Below, piece after piece: positions 5,364 to 13,130 of a DNA stretch of 15,291 bases; within the stretch, counting starts at the first letter, position 1, and every line of letters starts with the position of its first letter. The position numbers and the translations under genes are program-made. The notes beneath the pieces are model-generated. The model was not told the DNA's origin. It saw only the letters and a list, made by a program, of their open reading frames with translations, and made no database searches. The stretch spans positions 1 to 15,291 of the forward strand of contig JAJJPM010000097.1 in assembly GCA_032907525.1 (NCBI GenBank), in the 5' to 3' direction. This DNA is from JAHJQQ01 sp032907525 (GTDB lineage: Bacteria; Pseudomonadota; Gammaproteobacteria; Thiohalobacterales; Thiohalobacteraceae).

Positions 5364-6223
5364 GCCTGCAACTCCCGCAACATCGTGATGAGTGATTCGC
5401 GCCAGTGCGGGATCGGCCGCCCCAGCAGCGCGCGGATCTTCTGTTTGTCCAGCACCGAATAGGCCGGCCGCCGCGCCGGCGTGGGATAGGCCGCGGTCGG
5501 AATCGGCCGCACCCGCCGCGCCTTGACGGGAAAGCCCAGGGCGCGCGCCTCGTCGAGGATCGCCACCGCGAAATCGTACCAGGAGGCGACGCCCTCGTTG
5601 GTGAAGTGATACACGCCGCGCGCGTCCGCATCCATGAGCGCGATCAGCGCGTCGGCGATGTCGCCGGTCCAGCTCGGCGTGCCGATCTGATCGTCGACGA
5701 CGGTGAGCTCGTCGCGCTCGGCCGCCAGCCGCAGCATGGTCCTGACGAAGTTGTGGCCGTGCGCGCCGTGCACCCAGGCCGTGCGCAGGATGACGGCGTC
5801 GGGCAGCGCCGCGCGCACGGCCTGCTCGCCCGCCCACTTGGACGCGCCGTAGACGCCCAGCGGATGGGGGGCGTCGTCCTCGCGGTAGGGATGCGACTGC
5901 GCGCCGTCGAAGATGAAGTCGGTGGAGATGTGGATCAGCCGTCCGCCGTAGCCGGCGACCGCCCCGGCCAGCGCACCGGCGCCGTCGCGATTGACGGCGT
6001 AGGCGAGGTCGGCTTCCGACTCGGCCTTGTCGACGGCGGTGTGCGCCGCGCAGTTGACCACCCAGTCGGCGCGCTGCCCCGTGACCGCCGTGCGCACCGC
6101 CTCGGGCCGGGTGAAGTCCGCCTCGCGGTGGGTGAACGCGATCGCGTCGTGGCCGGCCGCGCGCAGCCGCAGACACAGCTCGGTGCCGAGCTGCCCGTCG
6201 CCGCCGGTGACCAGCACCTTCAC
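5360..6223 (-). CDS. rmlD: dTDP-4-dehydrorhamnose reductase RmlD
   Basis: 287 aa. It reduces dTDP-4-keto-L-rhamnose to dTDP-L-rhamnose with NAD(P)H, the last step of the pathway. The nucleotide motif GGDGQLG is at 7-13, STDFIFDG at 100-107, and the catalytic YGASK at 125-129, all typical of RmlD. The start is GTG at 6223, overlapping the rmlC stop as GTGA; it puts the Rossmann motif at the usual distance. Its own stop overlaps the rmlB start. An open frame extends upstream to 6406 but overlaps rmlC and has no family likeness. Confidence 0.96.
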   Translation of the reverse strand: MKVLVTGGDGQLGTELCLRLRAAGHDAIAFTHREADFTRPEAVRTAVTGQRADWVVNCAAHTAVDKAESEADLAYAVNRDGAGALAGAVAGYGGRLIHISTDFIFDGAQSHPYREDDAPHPLGVYGASKWAGEQAVRAALPDAVILRTAWVHGAHGHNFVRTMLRLAAERDELTVVDDQIGTPSWTGDIADALIALMDADARGVYHFTNEGVASWYDFAVAILDEARALGFPVKARRVRPIPTAAYPTPARRPAYSVLDKQKIRALLGRPIPHWRESLITMLRELQA

Positions 6224-6798
6224 GGCCGTTCTCCGTAGCGCGGCAGTTCGGCGTCCAGGTCGCGCAGACGCGGATTGCGGCGATCCTTGTCGGACAGCCG
6301 GTAGTCGCCCCCCGCGTCGGACGGTACGTCGGGCCAGACGATGCCGATGTCGGGATCGTTCCAGATGATGCCGTACTCGTCTTCCGGGTGATAGTAGTCG
6401 GTGCACTTGTAGAGAAAATCCACCCGCGCGCTCAGCGCGCAGAAGCCGTGCGCGAAGCCGGGCGGCACGTACAGCTGCCGGAAGTTGTCCTCCGACAGCG
6501 TCACGCCGACCCAGCGTCCGAAGCTCGGCGAGCCCTTGCGGATATCGACCGCGACGTCGAAGGCCGCGCCCTGGGTGACGCGCACCAGCTTGCCCTGCGG
6601 ATGGCGCAGCTGATAGTGCAGCCCGCGCAGAATGCCGGGGCCGGAGCGCGAATGGTTGTCCTGCACGAAGGGCAGCGCGATGCCGGCCTCGGCGTAGCGC
6701 TGCGCGTGGTAGGTCTCCTGGAAGAAGCCGCGCGCGTCGCCGTGCACGGCCGGCTCGACGATCAGCACCCCGGGCAGCTCGGTCTCAATGACCTTCAC
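6220..6798 (-). CDS. rmlC: dTDP-4-dehydrorhamnose 3,5-epimerase RmlC
   Basis: 192 aa, cupin fold. It epimerises dTDP-4-keto-6-deoxyglucose at C3 and C5 to give the L-rhamnose configuration. The family signature GILRGLHYQ at 55-63 holds the catalytic His61; Tyr130 (FLYKCTDYY) and Asp170 (LSDKD) fit the other known catalytic positions. DIRKGSPSFG and VPPGFAHGF are also standard. The start is GTG 6798, overlapping the rmlA stop as GTGA, which gives the expected N-terminus MKVIETELPGVLIVEP. Length is close to the family's usual 180-190. Confidence 0.97.
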   Translation of the reverse strand: MKVIETELPGVLIVEPAVHGDARGFFQETYHAQRYAEAGIALPFVQDNHSRSGPGILRGLHYQLRHPQGKLVRVTQGAAFDVAVDIRKGSPSFGRWVGVTLSEDNFRQLYVPPGFAHGFCALSARVDFLYKCTDYYHPEDEYGIIWNDPDIGIVWPDVPSDAGGDYRLSDKDRRNPRLRDLDAELPRYGERP

Positions 6799-7676
6799 GA
6801 TACCCCCCGGCTCTCTTCCAGCACCTCCAGCAGGTAGCGGCCATAGCCGCTGTTGTTGAGCGGCCGCGCCAGGCGCTCCAGCTGTTCGGCGTCGATGTAA
6901 CCCATGCGGTAGGCGATCTCTTCGACGCAGGCGACCTTCAGTCCCTGGCGCAGCTCGATGGCCTCGATGAAGTTCGCCGCCTGCAGCAGGGACTCGTGCG
7001 TGCCGGTGTCCAGCCAGGCCGTGCCGCGGCCGAGCTGTTCGACGCGCAGCAGATCCTGCTCCAGATAGATGCGGTTGACGTCGGTGATCTCCAGCTCGCC
7101 GCGCGGCGAGGGCTTGAGCGACCTGGCGATGTCGACCACCTGATTGTCGTAGAAGTACAGGCCGGTCACGGCGAAGTGCGAGCGCGGCTGCCTGGGCTTC
7201 TCGACGATGCTGATGGCGCGCCCCCGGGCGTCGAACTCGACGACGCCGTAGCGTTCGGGATCGCGCACCCGGTAGGCGAACACCGTCGCGCCCCGTTCCA
7301 TCGCCGCCGCGCGCTTGAGGTTGGTGCCGAGACCGTGGCCGTAGAAGATGTTGTCGCCCAGCACCAGGCTGGACGGCGAATTGCCGACGAAGCGCTCGCC
7401 GATGAGGAAGGCCTGCGCCAGCCCGCCCGGCGTCGGCTGCTCCGCGTACTGGATGTTCAGCCCGAAATGGCTGCCGTCGGCCAGCAGACGCTGGAACTGC
7501 GGCAGATCGTGCGGCGTGGAGATCAGCAGGATGTCGCGGATGCCGGCCAGCATCAGCGTCGCCAGCGGGTAATACACCAGGGGTTTGTCGTACACCGGCA
7601 TCAGCTGCTTGCTCACCACCTGCGTGAGCGGATACAGCCGCGTCCCCGAACCCCCTGCCAGAATGATGCCGCGCAT
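6795..7676 (-). CDS. rmlA: Glucose-1-phosphate thymidylyltransferase RmlA
   Basis: 293 aa, the same length as the E. coli enzyme. It joins dTTP and glucose-1-phosphate to make dTDP-glucose, the committed and usually feedback-inhibited first step. The nucleotidyltransferase motif GGSGTRLYPLT is at 8-18, KQLMPVYDKP at 23-32 and the metal-binding LGDNIFYG at 106-113. ATG 7676 gives the usual N-terminus MRGIILAGG and has GGGA 8 bases upstream; the extra upstream frame runs through the palindrome and repeat E. It is the first gene of rmlA-C-D-B. I found no convincing promoter in the short gap upstream, which is largely repeat. Confidence 0.97.
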   Translation of the reverse strand: MRGIILAGGSGTRLYPLTQVVSKQLMPVYDKPLVYYPLATLMLAGIRDILLISTPHDLPQFQRLLADGSHFGLNIQYAEQPTPGGLAQAFLIGERFVGNSPSSLVLGDNIFYGHGLGTNLKRAAAMERGATVFAYRVRDPERYGVVEFDARGRAISIVEKPRQPRSHFAVTGLYFYDNQVVDIARSLKPSPRGELEITDVNRIYLEQDLLRVEQLGRGTAWLDTGTHESLLQAANFIEAIELRQGLKVACVEEIAYRMGYIDAEQLERLARPLNNSGYGRYLLEVLEESRGVS

Positions 7677-7711
7677 CGATAAATCCCGTTTATTTACGAT
7701 TGGCCAAGCCG

Positions 7712-7740
7712 TAGGGTGCTTCAGGCTCCGCCTCTGTGCG
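7712..7740. repeat. Truncated GTAGGGTGC repeat, copy E
   Basis: GTAGGGTGCTTCAGGCTCCG followed by a short inexact remainder resembles the two outer ends of the element with the middle deleted. It runs straight into the palindrome at 7742 and lies just upstream of rmlA. Confidence 0.65.
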
Positions 7741-7741
7741 A

Positions 7742-7767
7742 GGGGGACAGACTTAAGTCTGTCCCCC
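7742..7767. repeat. 26-bp palindrome, copy 4
   Basis: The same palindrome as the other copies, extended by one G-C pair at each end. It lies between yggX and rmlA on the minus strand and could limit read-through from mutY-yggX into the rml operon. Confidence 0.95.
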
Positions 7768-7768
7768 T

Positions 7769-7805
7769 TCCTCACACTCCTCACCCCTCACTCCTCACTC
7801 CTCAC
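7769..7805 (-). repeat. Heptanucleotide array abutting the yggX stop
   Basis: Units TCCTCAC, TCCTCAC, CCCTCAC, TCCTCAC, TCCTCAC, with an extra AC after the first. The yggX stop codon (7806-7808) begins at the next base, and TCAC is itself the end of another unit. Confidence 0.88.
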
Positions 7806-8072
7806 TCACTGCGGCTTGTAGTCCGGCGGCGTGACACTGCCTTCGCCGAAGAAGAACTTGTCCATCTGCTCCTCGAGGAACTTGCGGGCCTTGGGGTCGA
7901 CCGGCGACAGGCGGTATTCGTTGATCAGCATGGTCTGCTGACGGATCCACTGCTGCCAGGCCTCTTTCGAGACGTTGTCGAAAATGCGCTTGCCCAGTTC
8001 GCCGGGATAGGTCGGGCGATCGAGGCCTTCGGCCTCCTTCTTCAGTTTCACACAATGGACCATGCGTGCCAT
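7806..8072 (-). CDS. yggX: YggX, probable Fe(II)-trafficking / oxidative damage protection protein
   Basis: 88 aa, cytoplasmic. YggX proteins protect iron-sulfur clusters from oxidation and are linked to iron handling. The sequence follows the E. coli protein throughout: Cys7 near the N-terminus, EAEGLDRPTYPGELGKRIF, then SKEAWQQWIRQQTMLINEYR and a charged helix ending MDKFFFGEG. The start at 8072 has GGAG 7 bases upstream. The gene lies 36 bp after mutY, the common gammaproteobacterial order, probably as one transcript; MutY has an iron-sulfur cluster, so the pairing makes biochemical sense. The stop is at the edge of a heptad array. Confidence 0.97.
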   Translation of the reverse strand: MARMVHCVKLKKEAEGLDRPTYPGELGKRIFDNVSKEAWQQWIRQQTMLINEYRLSPVDPKARKFLEEQMDKFFFGEGSVTPPDYKPQ

Positions 8073-8108
8073 GTCGTTCTCCGAAATCTTCGATCAATGA
8101 ATTCGTGC

Positions 8109-9182
8109 CTACGGGGCAGGATTCTCGCGATGCTGCTGCAATGCCTCCAGCAGCCGGATGACCGGCGCGGCCAGGCCGCGGGGGTCGGCGGTGCGCGTGT
8201 TATACCAGACCGTCGGCGGACCTTCCAACACGGCATCCGCGCGGTTGTCCGCCAGTTCCACCAGCCAGGGCGTGATTTCGAGGTGAAAATGGCTGAAGGT
8301 GTGGCGCAGCGCCGGCCAGGCCTGCGGCGGGCCGGCGTCCCGGCCCAGGGCGCGCCGGCACCACGGCCCGATCTCGTCCGGGCTCGCCACCTCCGGGAAG
8401 CTCCACAGACCGCCCCAGATACCGCTCGGCGGACGTTGCTGCAGCAGCACCGCGCCGCCGGGTTCGCGCACCAGCAGCATCTGGGTGGTCCGCACCGGCA
8501 ACGCGCGGCGGGGGCGCGGTGCCGGGTAGGCGGTCTGGCTGCCCGCGCGGTGCGCCGTGCAGTCGGCGGCCAGCGGACAACGGTCGCAGGCCGGCCTGGT
8601 GCGCGTGCAGACCGTCGCGCCCAGGTCCATCATCGCCTGGGTGTAGTCCGCCACCCGCGCCTCCGGGGTGGCCGCCTCGGCGCAGTCCCACAGCCGCGCC
8701 AGCACCGCCGCCTCGCCCGGCCAGCCGGGCAGGGCGTGGAAGCGCGCCAGCACCCGCTTCACGTTGCCGTCGAGGATGGCGTGGCGCTGCCCGCAGGCCA
8801 GGGCCAGGATGGCGCCGGCGGTGGAGCGGCCGATGCCCGGCAGCGCCCGGACGGCCTCGAAATCGACGGGAAACGCGCCGCCGTACAGGTCGCGCACCTG
8901 GCGGGCGGCCTGGTGCAGGTTGCGGGCGCGGGCGTAATAGCCCAGCCCCGACCACAGGTGCAGCACCTCGTCGGGCGCGGCGTCGGCCAGCGCGACCACG
9001 TCGGGGAAGCGCGCCATGAAGCGCTCGAAGTACGGGATGACGGTCGCGACCTGGGTCTGCTGCAGCATCACCTCCGAGACCCAGACCCGGTAGGGCGTGC
9101 GCTCGCGCTGCCAGGGCAGATCCTTGCGCCCGTGACGGTCGTACCAGCGCAGGATACGGTCACTGAAACTGTCGGCAGTCAT
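8109..9182 (-). CDS. mutY: A/G-specific adenine glycosylase MutY
   Basis: 357 aa. It removes adenine paired with 8-oxoguanine in base excision repair. The helix-hairpin-helix domain has Glu37 (WVSEVMLQQTQV), LPGIGRSTAGAIL at 114-126 and the catalytic Asp138 in LDGNVKRVLAR. The [4Fe-4S] ligands are C192, C199, C202 and C208 with C-x6-C-x2-C-x5-C spacing. Residues about 230-350 are the C-terminal Nudix-like domain that recognises 8-oxoG (PPSGIWGGLW, RHTFSHFHL). ATG 9182 aligns with the E. coli N-terminus (MTADSFSDRILRWYDRHGRK), though no SD is visible. The 82 bp upstream carry a CACGGAA repeat, so it may be less tightly coupled to the upstream genes than in relatives. Confidence 0.97.
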   Translation of the reverse strand: MTADSFSDRILRWYDRHGRKDLPWQRERTPYRVWVSEVMLQQTQVATVIPYFERFMARFPDVVALADAAPDEVLHLWSGLGYYARARNLHQAARQVRDLYGGAFPVDFEAVRALPGIGRSTAGAILALACGQRHAILDGNVKRVLARFHALPGWPGEAAVLARLWDCAEAATPEARVADYTQAMMDLGATVCTRTRPACDRCPLAADCTAHRAGSQTAYPAPRPRRALPVRTTQMLLVREPGGAVLLQQRPPSGIWGGLWSFPEVASPDEIGPWCRRALGRDAGPPQAWPALRHTFSHFHLEITPWLVELADNRADAVLEGPPTVWYNTRTADPRGLAAPVIRLLEALQQHRENPAP

Positions 9183-9200
9183 GGGATCAATACGTCATTG

Positions 9201-9219
9201 GCCACGGAAACACACGGAA
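9201..9219. repeat. CACGGAA-type repeat between mutY and its upstream neighbour
   Basis: GCCACGGAAACACACGGAA matches 13131-13149 at 17 of 19 positions. The whole 82-bp gap 9183-9264 holds nothing else that I recognise. Confidence 0.65.
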
Positions 9220-9264
9220 CGCAAAAACCACGACGTCGTTTCTCCACCCCCTGCACGCTTGCGG

Positions 9265-9831
9265 TCACTCCTCCGCCAGCCGTTCCAGGCTGGCGACGCT
9301 CTTCAGTGCCTCCGCCTCCAGGGCGCGCTTGACGAGCCAGGGGCCGATGAAGGGCGGCACCCAGAAGGCCGGCTCGATCTCGCTGCGGAAGCGCATGCGG
9401 GTGCCGCCCGCCTCGGGCAGGAACTGCCACTGTGCGCGGCCGTAGCTGAAATCGCTGCCCTCGGGCAGCAGCGTCGCGACGACATCGCCGCCGGGCAGCA
9501 CGTCCACGTCCTGGATCTGCACGATGCGCTTGCAGAACAGCCCCACACATACCCACGACTCGGTGCGCACCCGGTGCTGCCGCGGCCCGTTCACCGCCAG
9601 GATCTCGCTGCGCCGGATGGCGTCGTTGATGCGATCGAGATGCGCGTAGTCGGTGATCAGCGCGCGCAGGCGCGCGGTCGGCGCATCGAAGCGCACCTCG
9701 ACTTCCACCGCATAGCGTCCCCCGGACTCTCCGACGTCGACGCTCAGCACCTCGCCGGCCTGTGCGGTGCCGATCAGCAGCAGCCCCATGAAGAGGCCCG
9801 CCGACGCCCCCGGGAGGGGCGCGCGGATCAT
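9265..9831 (-). CDS. Secreted SRPBCC (START/polyketide cyclase-like) protein
   Basis: 188 aa. The N-terminus is a signal peptide: a short positive start, a hydrophobic run GLFMGLLLIG and an AQA cleavage site, with the mature protein starting near Gly26. The rest fits the SRPBCC/START fold, which binds hydrophobic ligands: an opening strand with VEVEVRFDAPTARLRALITDY, a middle with HRVRTESWVCVGLFCKRIVQ, and a C-terminal long helix (GPWLVKRALEAEALKSVASL) that would close the cavity. Two cysteines seven residues apart (CVGLFCK) could form a disulfide in the periplasm. The start overlaps the asmA stop as ATGA, so the two are co-translated. The ligand is unknown; AsmA's link to lipid transport makes a periplasmic lipid plausible, but that is inference. 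Confidence 0.8.
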   Translation of the reverse strand: MIRAPLPGASAGLFMGLLLIGTAQAGEVLSVDVGESGGRYAVEVEVRFDAPTARLRALITDYAHLDRINDAIRRSEILAVNGPRQHRVRTESWVCVGLFCKRIVQIQDVDVLPGGDVVATLLPEGSDFSYGRAQWQFLPEAGGTRMRFRSEIEPAFWVPPFIGPWLVKRALEAEALKSVASLERLAEE

Positions 9832-11969
9832 CGACCGAACAGCCCCTTGAGCTTGTCCTGCACCTTTTCTTCCAGCTTCTGCTGGACGTCCTTCTGCACC
9901 TCTTCCTTCTGCGCCTCGCCGCCGATGCCGAGCTTCTCCTCGATCTTCTTCTCGATCTGCTTCTTCACTTCCTGCTTGAGCACCTGCTCCATGTCGACGC
10001 CGACCTTGGGCGCGGAGAAGGTGCCGGTGATGCGCACCGGGATCGCCCGGCCGGTGAGTTCGCCCTCGCCTTCCAGCACGTCGACCAGATTGGCGGTGAC
10101 GCCGTAGTCGAGCTGCTCGTTCACCAGATTGGCGGTGCCCTTGCCGGCGAGCTGCATCACCGGCGACTTCAGCAGCAGATCGTCGTTGCGCACCAGGCCG
10201 TTGGTGATGACGGCGGTGCCGGTGAGCGCGCTGAAATCGGTCTGGTCGGGCGTGCCCGTCGCCGCCGGCGCCGGCTTGCCGCGCACCAGCGCGTAGGCAC
10301 GGCGGATCTCGCCGAGCACGTTCATGCCCTTCACGGTGCCGTCGAGAAAGGAGAAGCTGGCATTGCCGTTCATGGTCCGGCGCATGGCCTCGGGATCGTT
10401 GCCGGCGGCGTTGAGCTTCACGGCGATGTCGGCCTTGCCGGTGATCCTGGCGTCGCCGGTCATGTCGGTCAGCATCGGGCCGATCTGCACGCCGGCGAGC
10501 TTCTCGTCCATGGCGATGCGCGGCTCCTTGCCGCGCACGTCCAGGGTGACGTTGCCGCTGTAGCTGCCCTCGTACATCTTCGCGCCGGCCGGATGCACGC
10601 GCACCAGACCGTCCTTGGCGGCGACCGTCACGGTGATGTCGGTGCTGCGCATCTGATAGGCCTTGAGCTTGCCGATCTTCAGCGTGCCCTTGAGGTTCAG
10701 GCCGCGCAGGGTGTCGACCGGCAGCATGCCGGCCGCGCCCGCCGCCGCTTCGGCCGGCGTCGGCGCGGCCTTGACCTCGCCGGGCTTCTGCGGCGGCAGA
10801 TAGCGATCGAGATCGATGGCATCCAGCGCGAGGTTGAAGGTCGTGGCGGGTTTGGCGAAGTTGCTGATCCCCAGCGAACCGGTGACGCTGCTGTCGTCGA
10901 GCCGCAGCCTGAGGTCGGAGAGGTTCGCGCTGTCGGCCGTCGCCTTGAACGCGAACGCGGCATCGGCCTTGCCGAGCACGGTCGCGTCGCTGACCTCGGG
11001 GAGTTTCTGGCCGAGCGTCCGCAGCACGTCGCGCGGCACGAACTCGTCGATCTTCAGGGTGCCGGCGAGCTGCGGTTTGTCGCCGCCGATGCCCGTGCCC
11101 TGGGCCTGGCCGCGCAGGCTGAGACCCATGGCATTGACCACCAGGTCGGTCAGACTCAGCGTCTGCTTGTCGAGGTCGAGCGCCGCCTGGGCGCCCAGAT
11201 CGGCGCGCACCCGGCCGCCCGGCAGCGATTCGCCCTGGGCGTCGACGTCGAGCTTCAGGTCGCTGACGGTCACCTGCTTCAGGCTCTCGGCCAGCGCGAC
11301 CACCGCCGACAGCTTCACCTGCGAGGCCAGCTCCGGCTTGCCGCCCCTGTGGCTCAGGCTGAGCGTGACGTCGACCGGCCGGCCGGGCTCGATGGCGCCC
11401 AGTTCGAGGTCGAGATCCTCGATGCGCTGGGTGACGCCCGTGGCCTGGTCCTCCCACAGCACCCGGGCGTCGTTGATCGCGACACCGCCGATGGCCAGCG
11501 CCGCCACGGGCAGGCCGCCATCCCGCTCGGCGGGCTTCTCGGGCCTGGCCGGTTTCGCGGCGGCCGGCTTCATCAGGTCGTCCCAGTTGGTGCGGCCGCT
11601 CTTGTCCCTGGCCAGCCGCAGCTGCAGGCCGTCGAGCACCACGGTGGACATCTCGATTTCCTTGCGCAGCAGCGGCAGCACCTTCACCCGGACCTGGGCC
11701 GCATCGACGAGGGCGAACGGCTCCTCGCCGAAGCCCTTGGCGTTCGACAGGCGCACGGCGCCGATCTCGACGCCCAGCCAGGGGAACACGGACCAGCCGA
11801 TGCCGCCGGCGATGGTCAGATCACGCCCGGTCTTCTCCTTCACCAGCCTGGCGATGTCGTCGCGGTAATTGTTCGGATCGATGACCCGCGGCAGCACCAG
11901 CGCCGCGACGACGATGATCACGGCCAGAAGGGCGACCAGAATTCCGAACACACGCAGGATCTTGCTCAT
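9828..11969 (-). CDS. asmA: AsmA family protein
   Basis: 713 aa, longer than E. coli AsmA (about 617). A single N-terminal membrane helix at about 5-27 (ILRVFGILVALLAVIIVVAA) anchors a large periplasmic part. AsmA-family proteins are repeating beta-groove proteins implicated in moving phospholipids towards the outer membrane. The opening DPNNYRDDIARLVKEKTGRD, then WFPWLG-type residues (VFPWLGVEIGAVRLSNAKGF) are the family signature. The C-terminal AsmA core includes ALTGTAVITNGLVRNDDLLL. Residues about 660-713 are a Lys/Glu-rich amphipathic, probably coiled-coil tail (KQEVKKQIEKKIEEKL). ATG 11969 has AGAAGGA about 11 bases upstream. It overlaps the START-like gene and precedes mutY and yggX, an arrangement also known in Pseudomonas. 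Confidence 0.92.
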   Translation of the reverse strand: MSKILRVFGILVALLAVIIVVAALVLPRVIDPNNYRDDIARLVKEKTGRDLTIAGGIGWSVFPWLGVEIGAVRLSNAKGFGEEPFALVDAAQVRVKVLPLLRKEIEMSTVVLDGLQLRLARDKSGRTNWDDLMKPAAAKPARPEKPAERDGGLPVAALAIGGVAINDARVLWEDQATGVTQRIEDLDLELGAIEPGRPVDVTLSLSHRGGKPELASQVKLSAVVALAESLKQVTVSDLKLDVDAQGESLPGGRVRADLGAQAALDLDKQTLSLTDLVVNAMGLSLRGQAQGTGIGGDKPQLAGTLKIDEFVPRDVLRTLGQKLPEVSDATVLGKADAAFAFKATADSANLSDLRLRLDDSSVTGSLGISNFAKPATTFNLALDAIDLDRYLPPQKPGEVKAAPTPAEAAAGAAGMLPVDTLRGLNLKGTLKIGKLKAYQMRSTDITVTVAAKDGLVRVHPAGAKMYEGSYSGNVTLDVRGKEPRIAMDEKLAGVQIGPMLTDMTGDARITGKADIAVKLNAAGNDPEAMRRTMNGNASFSFLDGTVKGMNVLGEIRRAYALVRGKPAPAATGTPDQTDFSALTGTAVITNGLVRNDDLLLKSPVMQLAGKGTANLVNEQLDYGVTANLVDVLEGEGELTGRAIPVRITGTFSAPKVGVDMEQVLKQEVKKQIEKKIEEKLGIGGEAQKEEVQKDVQQKLEEKVQDKLKGLFGR

Positions 11970-12025
11970 GCCATGGCATCCTTCTGTTTCAATGAGAGGC
12001 CGCTGCGTTGCGGGCGAGGGTCACA

Positions 12026-12031
12026 GTATAA
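12026..12031 (-). promoter_or_regulatory. Possible -10 element of the asmA promoter
   Basis: TATACT on the minus strand (5 of 6 to consensus) lies about 57 bases upstream of the asmA start. No good -35 is at the right distance. The gap between asmA and the divergent host-attachment gene (11970-12395) holds no convincing gene besides the leader frame listed below. Confidence 0.3.
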
Positions 12032-12217
12032 GACCCCGCACCGCCGCGGACCACCGCATATGACCATCGGTTTTTCATGCGCTTGCACACGTTCGCGGGC
12101 GCGCGGAACTTTGCGCGCCGGCAGACGCCAAACCCGATTGATGCTGCACGCCGGGACGGGGGGACAGGAGAAAAATCATCCCCGCCGTATCGACGGCAGA
12201 GACGCATCCACACCCCC

Positions 12218-12246
12218 TTGAATTCCCCGGGGCGGGAGACTATGAC
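12218..12246 (+). promoter_or_regulatory. Candidate promoter of the host-attachment-family gene
   Basis: TTGAAT (12218-12223) and TATGAC (12241-12246) are each 4 of 6 to sigma-70 consensus with exactly 17 bp between them. The start of transcription would fall near 12253, leaving a leader of about 140 nt. Confidence 0.4.
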
Positions 12247-12252
12247 CTAGGT

Positions 12253-12399
12253 ATGGCCGCCAAGCTTTTTAGCATTCGCTTATATGGTGGTCCCGGCGAC
12301 GCGACCGGGCCCGGGCGGCCAGCCGAAGCTCGCATTCCCGGCACGCGCCGTCCGGCGCCGCCGTCTTGTAGGTCTGTCCATGAAGGAGTACCCGTATGA
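12253..12399 (+). other. GC-rich leader with a possible 48-codon leader frame
   Basis: An ATG at 12253 opens a 48-codon frame (MAAKLFSIRLYGGPGDATGP at its start) whose TGA overlaps the ATG of the next gene (ATGA). Composition is Pro/Arg/Gly-rich, there is no SD, and the predicted transcription start is at the ATG itself. The same bases hold inverted segments (GGTCCCGG/CCGGGCCC). It could be a short coupled peptide, a structured leader, or chance. Confidence 0.25.
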
Positions 12400-12893
12400 A
12401 CCATAACTGCGTGGTGGTTGCCGGCGGTTCGCGCGCCCGTTTCTTTACGCTGCGGGACGCGGAGTTCCCGGAGATGGAGTCCGGTCCGAACCTGTGCGAG
12501 GTCGCCGACCTCGTCAACCCCGAGAACGAGCTGCCCGGCAGCGACCTGTGGACCAACCTCAAGTCCGGGCGCAACCGTGGCGGCGGCGGCAGCCCGGCGC
12601 ACGGCTACGACGACCACCGCAGCCAGCACGAGGACGAGATCGACCGGCGCTTCGCCCGCAACATCGCCCGCGAGGCCTCGCGCCTGATCCAGGCCAACGC
12701 CACCCGCGAACTGGTGCTGGTGGCGCAGAAGCGCGTGCTGGGTTTCCTGCGCAACGAGCTCAATGGCCTGGCCAAGGCCGGCGTGGAGATCCGCGAGCTG
12801 GCCAAGGATCTGAGCAAGCTGTCGCCACTGGAACTGCACGAACATCTGGCGCGCGAGCGCCTCATTCCCGAGCGCCGCTCCCCGGCCGGCTGA
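12396..12893 (+). CDS. Host attachment family protein
   Basis: 165 aa. It fits the family named 'protein required for attachment to host cells' (Pfam Host_attach), small proteins distantly related to archaeal/eukaryotic release-factor-like folds, whose biochemical role is not settled. Signs are the opening strand NCVVVAGGSRARFF, the flexible Gly-rich loop GRNRGGGGSPAHGYDDHRSQ, the helix DEIDRRFARNIAREASRLI, the strand RELVLVAQKRVLGFLRNEL, and an ending KDLSKLSPLELHEHL. The start is well supported by AAGGAG 7 bases upstream. No signal peptide or membrane segment is seen, so despite its name it is probably cytoplasmic. It is transcribed away from asmA and followed by 500 bp without a gene, so it is likely monocistronic. 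Confidence 0.85.
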   Translation: MNHNCVVVAGGSRARFFTLRDAEFPEMESGPNLCEVADLVNPENELPGSDLWTNLKSGRNRGGGGSPAHGYDDHRSQHEDEIDRRFARNIAREASRLIQANATRELVLVAQKRVLGFLRNELNGLAKAGVEIRELAKDLSKLSPLELHEHLARERLIPERRSPAG

Positions 12894-12999
12894 ACGCCCG
12901 CCACGCGCTGCGGCGCTGCTCGCCATGACGAGGAGACCAGCGGTCTTTCGACGGCCATGAGAACCTCGAGAGCCTTCGACACGAAGGCGCGGAAGGCGC

Positions 13000-13025
13000 G
13001 CAAAGGAAACCCGCAAAGGAAACCC
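13000..13025. repeat. 13-bp tandem pair
   Basis: GCAAAGGAAACCC occurs twice without spacing. Confidence 0.85.
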
Positions 13026-13049
13026 ATAGACAAGTGCTGAGCGAAGAGC

Positions 13050-13072
13050 CCCTCCCCCATCCAGGGGGAGGG
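13050..13072. repeat. Perfect 9-bp hairpin
   Basis: CCCTCCCCC and GGGGGAGGG flank a 5-nt loop. No T-run follows, so it is a repeat-type hairpin more than an intrinsic terminator, though it is the only strong hairpin soon after the host-attachment gene. Confidence 0.85.
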
Positions 13073-13130
13073 ATCTCACAGCTCCGCCTTTGTTCAGAGG
13101 ATCTTTGCGCTACCCCCAAGAACCCTATTC

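Noticed and set aside
4149..5462. 437-codon plus-strand frame, and a 277-codon one at 5405-6238
   Set aside because: Both are antisense to rmlB and rmlD and have no recognisable motif.
10593..12221. 542-codon plus-strand frame
   Set aside because: Antisense to asmA; biased composition and no domain likeness.
13050..13072. Intrinsic terminator of the host-attachment gene
   Set aside because: The stem is strong, but no T-run follows and it is 156 bp past the stop codon.
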